Shown: piece after piece, positions 43,782 to 56,102 of the stretch
Numbering within the stretch: position 1 is the first letter of the stretch
Layout of the letters: each line of letters starts with the position of its first letter
Source of the DNA: Batillaria attramentaria
Lineage: Eukaryota > Mollusca > Gastropoda > Batillariidae
DNA length: 64,000 nt
Direction of reading: 5' to 3'
NCBI GenBank assembly: GCA_018292915.2
Contig: JACVVK020000463.1
Coordinates: 352,001 to 416,000, forward strand
The notes under the pieces: generated by a model
What the model was told of the DNA's origin: nothing
Databases searched by the model: none
What the model saw: the letters and a program-made list of their open reading frames with translations, nothing else
Made by a program: the position numbers and the translations under genes

Positions 43782-44282
43782 AGGGGGGGGGGGCGTAAAA
43801 AAAAACAACAACAACAACAAAAAAACATACCTACCTACCGACCCTATTTTTTTTTTTGCCTTGTTACCAGAAACAACAATATACATATATTTTTTTGCCT
43901 AATCAAAAGAGATTGTGTGTCGGCGGAAATTCCTCCAGTTTCAATTACAGTGTATGTGGTCGCAGGCAGGTCAACCAGCTACCACAGAGAGAGACAGACA
44001 GAGACAGAGAGAGATGGCCGTTATACCGATGGCCGTGACCCGCAAGAGCTCCGAGTCGCTCACAACGTTGGGAGGGAGTGTAAGATTGACGTCACGAGAG
44101 AAAGAGGTTGTGTTCTTCAGGTCCAGCAGCACTCCCACGTTGTACTCTTTCGGCACTCCCTCCGCCTGCCACGTGAAATAGCGAGTTTGAATTTCAGATA
44201 AATCGTGCATGATAACGAGCTTAATATCAACTGAGTCACGGCAAGAAACATGTACATGACGACTACGTCAGTGTCAAAAAAC

Positions 44283-44350
<68 letters not shown>

Positions 44351-44847
44351 CTGCCCCAACTCTTTTGCCAGTTGCAGTGGTGTTCCTCCCAGGTCATGGG
44401 TGGAATCCACGGAGGGCTCGGAAGCTGGGGCAATTATTATTATTTTATTAATTAACACGTACGTGAAGAAGAGCTTACTGCCAACACAGGCGTCAAGTAC
44501 CCCGTGTAACACATGTCTCCGGTGGCGGTCGACGATGCCGCTTGTGGTGGTGGTATGTCATTTAGCATTTAGCTACCACCGGCGACATCGTCGACCGCCA
44601 TCAGCGACATTGTCGACCGACATCGGCGACATCGTCGACGCCACCGGCGACATTGTCAACCACAATGGGCGACATGTTCCATATTGATTTTGTACATGTC
44701 TATACTGGCGTGACTCACCTCCACCTTAAGGTTTCTACGGACGGCGTCAGCAGCCTGTACTGTCTGAGCGGACACTATCAACTCCACGTGACCAACAGTG
44801 GTCGGTACAATGGGAAAATACACGGATTTCCCTTGTCCGGCAGGCAC

Positions 44848-44920
<73 letters not shown>

Positions 44921-45064
44921 AATTGGTACACTACCTGTATTGCCTGCCTATCATTTCAGTCACCAGTTCTACCTCAGAACCAAACTATTCTGCAAGAGAG
45001 AAATACCGGGGACAGTCCACTTCTATATCCCCCTCCCCCCCCCCCCCCCCCCCGAAAACGTCTG

Positions 45065-45112
<48 letters not shown>

Positions 45113-45527
45113 GCACGCACGCACGTACGCACGCACACGAAAGAACATTTCTAGGGCAGACTCAGACTCTCACGGCGTATTTCCACAGAACTCTGCAGAA
45201 AAAAGAGCTGAAACTGCAGCAATCGGGTTGTTAAAGAGCATTCGCCAAACATTGCAAACGGTGGATCAACTTGTCCTTTGTCTGTCGCTAGGCAACTCAG
45301 TGTTCAGCTTAGCTCTGTGTATGATACAGTGATATGCATTTGAAGAGAGAGAGAAAAAAAGTGACTCACGTGCACATTGATTTCCTTGTCCTCACGACGC
45401 AAGTCCTCCTGTCCACCGGCGTCCACCTCCAGGTTGTAGAAATCCTGGGACTGGGCCAAGGTCACTCGTACCTGGGGTACAATCATCATCATCATCACCA
45501 TCATCAATCATTCTTTTGATGTGATTT

Positions 45528-45589
<62 letters not shown>

Positions 45590-46692
45590 AAACCCTTGTT
45601 TTAGGATAAAAGTGAACCTTGGTAAAAGAAAAAACAAACAAACAAACAAACAAACAAACAAAACCCCAATAAACAAAATCAAGACTTTTTCATGACCTGT
45701 GTTTCTTTGATCCCACTACAGGACCCAAATGGGTGCTTAGCCCAATGACATTACTGTGCTCATGGTACGTGTGTAATTGCAATTACTTCCGAAAATAACA
45801 TTCAAATGAAAGATTGGAAACTGGAAGTTTGCTTGGTGAGTAAGATGAACATTTAGCATGTGCATGACCATGCACATTTGCAGGGCTTTTTGTTTGTTTG
45901 TTTAATAACAATTGTATAAATACATGTACATAACTTTTAAAACATTTACTGGGCCATCAACACTGTTGTTGTTTTAAGCATGTGCGAGCAATGGCAAGGT
46001 GCCTACCTAAACCTAACACGAGATGCATCTAGTTACATTTAGTCAACGAGTAGGCTTCAATCTTAAAACTCACATCCTGGTCTTGCTGCATGTAGTTGAA
46101 GACAATGGCCTGTAGGATCACGTGTTCGCCACGGATGACTGAGTACGGCAAGTTCAAGGATACGAAGAAGGGACGGAATACACGCACCTAAAAAAAAAAA
46201 AAAAAAAAAATAGACACCTAACGGTCTTCAGGCATGGTGTGAATTATTACAACAAGAAAACACTTGAATGAAATGATTACCACCCACTCACACCTTGTTT
46301 GTTTGTTTGTTATCTGTTGCTGATACTATTGTTGTTGCTGTTTGATTTTTTTCATGTTGAAAGCTTAAATGTATGCTTTTTTTTCTCATCGTCTGCATCA
46401 GTAATAGATTACAGTCTGCATCAGTGTAGATTACATACCGTGTTGTTGCTGTAGTTGTTGCTGTTTGATTTTTCCCCGTCGAAAGCTTAAATTGATGTAT
46501 GATTTGTTTCTCGTCGTCTACATCAGTAGTGGACACCTCAGTCATGTGTAAATGTCATTTCCTAATGCAATACGTGTAGACTACAAACCGCGGTGTGGTG
46601 TTATTGTTCTATTCATCTTATCTATTTATTTCTATTATGTCTAGTTCCTAATGCAATAAGTGTAGACTACATGCCGTGTTGTTGCTGTTGTT

Positions 46693-46723
<31 letters not shown>

Positions 46724-47617
46724 ATGCTGCAGCTGTTTGATATTTTTCCTGCCGAAAGCTTAAATGTATGCCTTTTCTCGGGTTGTCTTCATTAGTAATG
46801 GACACCTCAGTCACACTTCATTGTTGTGGGTGAAAGGCAAGCAAGTTTGAGTGTGTTGTATGAGAATAGAATGGTGAGGAAGGGTTTTAGTATTATGAAT
46901 GATTCTGGCCACATTTTATCTCATCATTATCAGAAATTACCATCAGGCCGGCGGCTTAGAAACTCAAAACAATGAATAGCTTTGTACCAATGTCTATTAG
47001 GCTGATGAATAAGCAGATGTAGGGTTGTGTGTGTGGTTCCTTGACGGCCCGGTGTCAGCTGGCGTTGACTGTGATAGAGTTATGTTCACCACTGCTGTTG
47101 TAATTTATTTATGTAGTAGTGTTGTAATTTATTTATAGTGCTGCAACATTGTGATAGATTTTTAGGTATGAGTGTGTGAGAATGTAAATAGGTGGAATGG
47201 GTGTGGATGGTCGTATGAGTGAGTGTTTGGCATGCTTTATGTTTTTGGTTTTTTTTTAATGAAAGACCACAAAGCAATGTTCCTCTTTTGGAAATTTAAT
47301 AAATGTCTTATGTCTTATGTCTTCCTAATGCAATACGTGTAGACTACATACGGTGTTGTTGTGGTTGTTGTTGTTATCGCTGCAGTTTGACTTTTTCCTG
47401 CCGAAAGTTTAAATGTATGCCTTTTCTCTGGTCGTCTTCATTAGTAGTGGACACCTCAATTATGTCTACTTCCTAATGCAATACGTGTAGACTACATACC
47501 GTGGCGGTGTCCCTGGCCACCCCAAAGCCTGTAGAGGAGCTGACGGCAAAGGCCGAGGCCACCCATGACGTAATGGAGTCTGGCATTGTGGCCGTTACTG
47601 TAGCTGTACCGTCAGCA

Positions 47618-47666
<49 letters not shown>

Positions 47667-50600
47667 CACACGCACGCACACACGCACGCACGCACGCACG
47701 CACGCACATCACTGTGGTATTTGTCACAAGAAAATGTAAATGACAAAATCTATAATAAAAACGCAAAAACCACTACCATTAACAACAAACTGTCATTTAT
47801 AACTGGAACAAGAATCTCTAACAAACAAACAAACAAACAAAAAAACCCGAACAAAAAGACAAAGCCAAAGACAAGGGTGTGGGGGTGGGGTGTTTGGGAG
47901 TTTAACGTCTCAGTGCTAGAGGCTGACGTCAAAAGTTTACTTCGCGGAATTGACGTCATCTCTCTCTCTGTATGACGACCTGCCTAAGGCTGACGTCAAA
48001 GTTTCGTGTCTTGTCAGTTGACTGGAGAAGACTAGCAAAACAAGAATGCAGGCGCCACAACGCTAGAACTCGCCTCCCTTGCTTTTTCTCTTTTTCACCG
48101 CATTACTAAATTGGTGACCCCGACGCCGAACAACGCAGGTATGGCAGAAATACCTCCAGCTGTTCAGCTAGCTGACCTTGCGGCCCAACTGCAGGCCCTC
48201 AACGGTCAAGCCAACCAAGGAATCAACGCAGTAACCGTCAAACTTCCTGATTTCTGGATAAAATCGCCTGAAGTTTGGTTTGCCAGAGCTGAAGCACAGT
48301 TTGGCACCAAAGGAATCAATCAAGACCAAACGAAATATGACTATGTTGTCAGCGCACTTGATATCAATACTGCTGAAGAAATGCAGGCAATCCTCACCAA
48401 CCCACCGAATGAAGAGAAATACATCGCTTTGAAGACAGCTCTCATTAAGACATTCGGAAAAACCCAAGCGCAGAAAGATGCAGAACTGCTTCATCTGAAT
48501 GGGCTTGGAGACAAGCGTCCTACCTCTCTCTTACGCAAGATCAATGCGCTGAATGACGATCCTGAAACGCTTAAGAGAGCGCTTTTCCTGGCGAATCTTC
48601 CATCTGACATGAGAAGTATTTTAGCAGGACACAACATCATGGACACAGAAGTCCTTGCTGAGGCAGCAGACCGCATCTGGGAGACACGTTCCCTCAACGT
48701 TCAGCAAGTCTCCATGGCTACGCCAGAAACACACGGGACAAACCTGGCTTCATTCTCAGCCCGGGACATGGACACACAACCTGTAGAGCAGAATGTCTCT
48801 GCCCTCAGGTCAGCAAAGCGACAACGTCAACCTCCTTCACAGCGGGGCACAACCAATGCGCCCCCTGTCTGCTTCTACCACCAGAGATTTGGACCAGATG
48901 CTCGACGTTGTCAGCCTGGCTGCAAATTTGCAACGTTGCTCTCCAAATCGAACAACCAGGACACATCCGCGGGAAATGCCAAAGCCAGCCGTTGAACGTG
49001 GCAGCGGCTGGCGTCTCCAATTCCAACACGTTTTCAGTTTATGATAGGCACACCGGCCATTCCTACTTGGTAGACACTGGTGCTGATGTCTCCGTTTACC
49101 CAGCCTCTCCTCAAGATCGCAAGACCAAGTCACCTTCCATGTCACTCACTGCTGCAAATGGAAGTTCCATCAAGACCTGGGGTAAGCGAAACATAACTTT
49201 GGAAATCCGACCCAAGCATGTGTACACTCACGAATTCTACCTCGCTGATGTTACTCGCCCCATTCTCGGCGCTGATTTTTTCATTGCTCACGAACTTGTC
49301 ATTGACCTGAAAGGTAAACGCCTTCTGTCCCTTGACAACACTTCGGTTTTCCTCAAAAACACTGACGACCCCATGACACTTGCGGGTTTATCAGTTCATC
49401 CGCACAACGAATACTCCGACCTTCTCCACCAGTTCCCAGAGTTACTCACTCCACATTTTGACTCTACGGTGAACAAACACGGCGTTGAACATCACATTGT
49501 AACACATGGACCACCAGTACACGCTCGTGCTCGACGCTTGAGTCCGGAGAAGCTAGCTGCTGCCAAAGCTGAATTCTTGAAGATGGAAGAAATGGGCATC
49601 ATCAGACGGTCTGACTCGCCATGGTCTTCGCCTCTTCATGTGGTTCCCAAAGCGGGAGGTCAATGGCGTCCCTGTGGAGACTACAGGCAACTGAATAATG
49701 CTACCAAAGATGACCGGTATTCCCTACCACATATCCAAGATTTCAACAATATCCTCACAGGATGCAAAATCTTCTCCAAAGTGGACTTGGTCCGCGGATA
49801 CCATCAGATCCCGATGGCGCCATCTTCTGTTGCCAAAACAGCCATCATCACCCCCTTTGGACTCTGGGAATTTCTTCGAATGCCTTTTGGATTGAAAAAT
49901 TCCGCTCAGGCATTCCAACGATTGATGGATGGCATCCTGCGGGACGTTCCATTCGCTTTTGTGTACATTGATGATGTACTTGTGGCCAGCCGCTCACGCG
50001 AGGAACATCTCGATCATCTCCGGCAGGTTTTCTATCTTCTGTCCATCAACGGACTGGTTATCAACAAAGGCAAATGTGTCTTTGGTGTTCCTGAGCTTGA
50101 TTTCCTTGGCCATCGCGTCAGTGCTGAAGGAATACGGCCACTTCCAGACAGAGTTGCTTCTCTTCAAGACTGTCCTACTCCTGCCGATCGGACAAGTCTT
50201 CAACGGTTTCTGGGGATGATAAATTACTACCATCGATTCATTCCACATATTGCTGGAATTCTAGCCCCCCTTCATGCACAAGCTAGTGGCAAAGGACAGT
50301 CAATTCAGTGGACTGAATCTTGTCAAACTGCGTTTGAAAAGGCCAAAGAAGCTCTGAAAGAAGCTGTTCTTCTACATCATCCGATTCCAGATGCACCTAC
50401 GAGTCTTACAGTCGATGCTTCAAACTCAGCCATAGGTGCCCAACTCGAGCAGAAACAAGGGCAGCACTGGGTACCTCTTGCTTTCTTCTCTCGAAAGCTT
50501 TCTGATACAGAGAAGAAATACAGCGCTTTTGACCGTGAGCTTTTGGCAGCCTACAGTGCCATCAAACACTTCAGACACTTTCTCGAAGGAAGGTCTTTCA

Positions 50601-52455
50601 CGCTGTACACTGATCACAAGCCGCTGGTATCTGCTCTCAAAAACCAAACTGAACGCTCTCCTCGCCAGACGAGACACCTCTCCTACATAGCCGAGTTCAC
50701 CACTGACATCCAGTACATCACAGGCAAGTTCAATGTTGTGGCTGATGCTCTTTCACGCTTCAATATCAACTCCAGTCATGAAGAACATGACTGCTGTTCT
50801 GCTGACAATTTCAGTCCGGTAGATTCTGAACTCTGTTGTGAGGAGTTCATCTGCTGTTCTGTCGGCAACTTTAGTCAACTTGCTCTTGATCAAGTTCAGT
50901 CGGGTGAGATGGATTCCTATCGCACATCTATCACCGGTCTGAAACTCCAAGATGTCCCGTTTGGTTCGTCAACTCTGCTATGTGATACCTCCACAGGGGT
51001 CACTCGACCTGTGTTACCAAGTTCATGGACACGTCCAATATTTGATCAAATCCATGGACTGTCACATGCTGGTGTGCGTCCCACACAACACGCTATCAGC
51101 CAACGTTTTGTGTGGCGTGGTATGAAACGTGACATTCGCAAGTGGTGTCAGGAATGTCATCCCTGTCAATCCTCCAAGATTCATCGGCACACGCGAGCAC
51201 CATTGATTGAGCGACCACCCCCAACAACCCGCTTCAGCAGCCTTCATGTGGACCTAATAGGTCCTCTCCCTGCCAGTCAAGGCATGACCTACCTGTTCAC
51301 CATCATTGACCGCTTCACCAGGTGGCCGGAAGCTATTCCTCTTCCGGATGCTCATGCTTCTACTTGTGCTGAAGCTCTTGTCCATCACTGGATTGCCAGG
51401 TATGGTGTCCCTGAAGAAATCACATCTGATCGAGGAAGTCAGTTTACCTCAAACCTCTGGACTGAGTGCAACAAACTCTTAGGCATTGAAAGTCACAAAA
51501 CCACAGCCTATCACCCCCAGGCCAATGGTATGATTGAGCGTTTCCATCGTCAACTGAAAGCAGCACTCAAAGCACGCACTACTACTCCCAGCTGGTTCAC
51601 AGAACTACCCCTAGTCCTACTAGGTATACGTTCTTCTTGGCGAGTAGACCCTGGCTGTTCCCCCGCTGAACTTGTCTATGGTTCGACTCTTCGCCTGCCT
51701 GGTGAGTTTCTTCAACCGTTAGACACTCATGCCGTGGAACCAGACTCAAGCTTCCTTAAAGCTCTGCAACGAAGCATGCGCACTGCGCTACCGCCAGCCC
51801 CGACTTACCATGGAAAGCAACGTGTCTACATGCCTTCAAACCTGGCCTCCACTGGTTTTGTCTATGTGAGACACGACGCGCACCGCCACCCACTCCAGCG
51901 ACCTTATGACGGCCCTTTCCGCATCATTGACACAAATGACAAATTCTACACCCTCGACATCAATGGTCGCTCAGAAAAAGTGTCCGTCGACCGTCTAAAA
52001 GCCGCTTTTGTGACACCACTTACCACTTCGTAACACAAGATGTGGATATGCCTGATTCTTTGAGGTTACTTTGAATACTGTCAAATGTGCCGCTCCATAC
52101 AAGTACTCCGCTAGGGAGGGGCTACTGTGGTGACTACACTCAGACCATCTCAGTGCTAGAGGCTGACGTCAAAAGTTTACTTCGCGGAATTGACGTCATC
52201 TCTCTCTCTGTATGACGACCTGCCTAAGGCTGACGTCAAAGTTTCGTGTCTTGTCAGTTGACTGGAGAAGACTAGCAAAACAAGAATGCAGGCGCCACAA
52301 CGCTAGAACTCGCCTCCCTTGCTTTTTCTCTTTTTCACCGCATTACTAAAGTATCCCAAGCAAGAACGGTTTTGTGTTGTGTTTTTTTTCTGTTTGTTAT
52401 TGTGTATTAAAGGTCTTTCGCACCAGGTGCAGTTGCTGTCTGTCGGTGTGTGTGT

Positions 52456-52486
<31 letters not shown>

Positions 52487-54142
52487 GGGGGGTCAGCAGA
52501 GTGCCTCAAATTGAAAGCTTTCATTTATTATCTTCGTACATTGCTAGACGGTACTGCAGAAAAGAAATTCCTGTTTTATGTAACACAAAATGGACAGTAA
52601 AGATATTGTATTGTATTGTATTGTATTGTATTGTATTGTATTGTATTTAGTCGCAAATATACAGCACAAAAGTTTTGTTGACCTCAAATACTACTAGTGG
52701 TGGAGGCATTTTTCTTGACTTTTTCAGACATTCACACAAACGTCAGGCGTCCAGTTGCTCGACTCGGGCCGTGAGTTAGAATCCCGGCTGGAGCCAAATA
52801 CAGTATACGCCGGTTATAAGAAACTCGAGGGGGGGGCAATTTTTTGGTTTCTTATATCCGAGTTTTCTTATATCTGAAAGTCGGATATAAGAAAGTATTT
52901 TGAAAAATATTTCTTATAACCGAGTTCAGTGAAAAAAAGGCTTAAAACATTTCTTTTTTTCTCAGTTCGTGAATGTTTTGCATTAAATTAAGAAATATCC
53001 GGTTTCTCTTAAAGACCTGCACAGAATATATATGTGTAGAGTTAATATACACTAGTGCGCTTGTGTCCTTCAATGTCAGATTTTTTTGTTTGAACATGAA
53101 AATACTGTTTTTGCTTCCCAACTGTAGCGCTGGCGGTCATGTAAAGGAAAAAAACAAAAACAAAAACCAAACCAACCAGCCAACCAAACAAACAAACAAA
53201 AAAGAGCTAAGGAGAGAGGATAATTATATTAAAAGTGCATTATGTATCAACTTTTGATCTATTAAAAAACTCTTCCCATTAGAATATGATATGCGATGCT
53301 TTCCGTGTCTAATTTGGCTGAAAAAAGCTGCAAATTAGCTTTTTTTCTGTTGGGAGGGGGAAGGGGGATGGAGGAAAGATGGACCACGTATATTGTCAAA
53401 GAAAGGAATTGATCAACAGTTAGTCTAATACTGATAGTTTTATTCTCCTTAACGCGAGCCCTGTAGACAGAGACAGACATACAGAGCGAGAGAGAGAGAA
53501 GGCCAAAAACCAAATAATAATAAAAACAACATTTAACAATAGAACAACAAAAATGCATCTCGTATTTTTTCTTGTTGCCAACATTCAATTTTGCACGGAA
53601 TACAATGGTAAAGATCCAATTCAAGAAAAGAAAATCATGCGCAATCATGTGCCTGTCCTAAGTGACGTCAGACCTGACCTGTTTTCTTAGAATGAGTGAA
53701 CTTTTCTTGGAAATGTACTTTCGGTTTCTTACAATGAGTGAAAATTTCTTGGAAATGTACTTTCGGTTTCTTATATCCGAGTTTTTGTATCAAGCGGGAC
53801 AAGAAATTTGCTTTCCTAAAACCGAGTTTTCTTATAAGCGAGTTTCTTGTATCCGAGTTTTTGTAATACATAATAAAGAAGAGTTTGGCCGGGGGGAAAA
53901 AAATCGTTGGCAATAACCGAGTTTTCTTATATCCGAGTTGCTTATATCCGGCGTCCACTGTATTTTTTTTGTTGCCCCGTCTTTGACATCATCGATACGT
54001 GGCGGGAAAGGACGTTAAACCTTCCAACATGCACCAACCCCACTCAGTTGTTCGGGCACCTACCTGACGGATGTGTTTGTCCAGAGCCATGTTGAAGGGA
54101 AAAGGTCGCGTACCCTTTCCACCTCGGCTAATTCCTCTGCCG

Positions 54143-54214
<72 letters not shown>

Positions 54215-56071
54215 TGTATAACATATATCAAATTAACACCAGGAAGGGAGACTAATTAAAACAAACAAACAAACAAACGAACGACAAAAACTTCCGCAAG
54301 TTATGCTAGTGTCCCCTTGCCGATTTCCTTCCATAAACAAACAAACTTCGGAAACGATAACCTATGCTAGTTCCCTTGCTGATTTCCTCCAATAAACAAA
54401 CAAACAAACAAACAAACATACGACTCTCGTAAGGTAATGACGACGGTGGTCCTGGAGTGTATCCGAGGGGATATGCAGTTGGGGTCTCTCCAGTGTATCC
54501 GGGGGGATATGCAGTTGGGGTCTCTCCAGTGTATCCGGGGGGATATGCAGTTGGGGTCTCTCCAGTGTATCCGGGGGGATATGCAGTTGGGGTCGGTCCA
54601 GTGTACCCGGGAGGGTATGCGGAAGGCGTCGGTCCATTGTATCCAAAAGGGTAATATGGTGTTGTAGGTATTGGCGTTGTCTGTATGATTTTGGTGGTAG
54701 GTTGTGTTGACGTCGTTGTGGTAGGTGGCAACGTTGGACAGTCCGATGGCGGCTTAACGTACCACCTGTATCCGGCTGAAACAAACGAAATAACGTTAGA
54801 AAAATGATAAACAAATAATAGTTTTTTAATCAGGCATTTGTGGACACAGTTAGTCTACTGCTCGGGTATCCCGGCACCTCGCTCTGAGAGAGAGAGAGAG
54901 AGCGATGATGATGATGATGATGATGAAACGTTTTTTATTCAGGATAGAGCATTTAGGCATTGCTGCTTGTCTTACAAGCTGTCCTGTTATTCTACTTTAA
55001 GGGTATTAAGAAAAAAAGAAAAAACAAAAAACAAAAAACAACATCAAAACAAGGGGGAAAAAAGGGGGGGGGGGAAGAGAAAACAGACAAAAAAGTATTA
55101 ACTATCTAAAGGAAATGATGAAGAGAAAAGTACACATGATAAGCAAATCATTCCTTTATGTGTGATATGACCGGAAGCTCACCAGCTTCACAGATGGCTC
55201 TCTGGAACGTCTCCCTGATCTGATCCAGAGAGGAGAACCCAGACACAGTGAACACGTTGTCCTCGTCGGGGTCGGTAGCGATGGCGTTCAGCTCGCCGTA
55301 GTTCACTCCACCGCCGATGCCAAGAGCGAGAAGCGTGATACCAGCGTCCCTGGCTCTGGCAGCAGCGTTGGCCGTGTCGTAAGGACTGTTGGAGGCTCCA
55401 TCAGTGATCACTACTCCCACATTCGGTACTCCCGTGCGGTCGCCGCGTGAAGCCGTGAACATGGTAGACTTCAGGAAGTTCAAGGCAGTAGCTTAAAAAA
55501 AAAAGAGTAAACGGGTTGACATAGAGAATCATTAAAAAAAAAAAAAAAAAAAAAAAAACATTACTTACAAACTTCTTTTGGTGTATCGGCAAACGTTAAA
55601 CGGGTTGATATTTCAAATCAAATCGAATCAAGTGATACTTAACTGTCGCAAGACATACTGCACACAGTTAAAAACGATGATAAATCGAGCTAAATTCCGA
55701 TTAAAAAGCGTACGCATGCATGCACGCACGCACGCACGCACGCACGCACGCTCACACACTGACATGCAGATGGTGAACTGACGACGGAACAAATGACACA
55801 CACGTCTAAATGTTTTACATCGTCGAGGAACATTGGCCCTTACTCTTCGTCTGACTAACGCTCAAATAACCACAGTCGTGTGCTATGGTAACAGGGGATG
55901 GGGTGTGTGTCTGGGGGTTTAACGTCCTTTTCCACCATGTATGGGTGACATCAAAGACGGGACAACGAGAAAAAGGCCAGCACAAATGTTTGGCTCCAGC
56001 CCGGATTCGAACTCACGACCCGAGCATTGAAAGTTCAACGCTCTACCATTCGGCTACCATTCGGCTATCCC

Positions 56072-56102
<31 letters not shown>

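Larger units (their letters stand above)
47908..52350 (+). mobile_element. Ty3-type LTR retrotransposon, 4.44 kb
   Basis: Two LTR segments identical over 203 bp enclose a primer-binding site, an intact gag and an intact pol in the order protease, reverse transcriptase, RNase H, integrase, which defines Ty3 elements. There is no envelope-like frame. It lies antisense to the host gene in the intron between exons 9 and 10. Identical LTRs mean recent insertion. The left LTR lacks about 22 bases that precede the same point on the right, and no target duplication is visible, so the left junction has been altered. Confidence 0.95.

Noticed and set aside
32371..45332. Long frames made of CVCV, HTHT or VCVC repeats
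   Set aside because: They are translations of (CA)n/(TG)n arrays in introns and read open in several frames on both strands.
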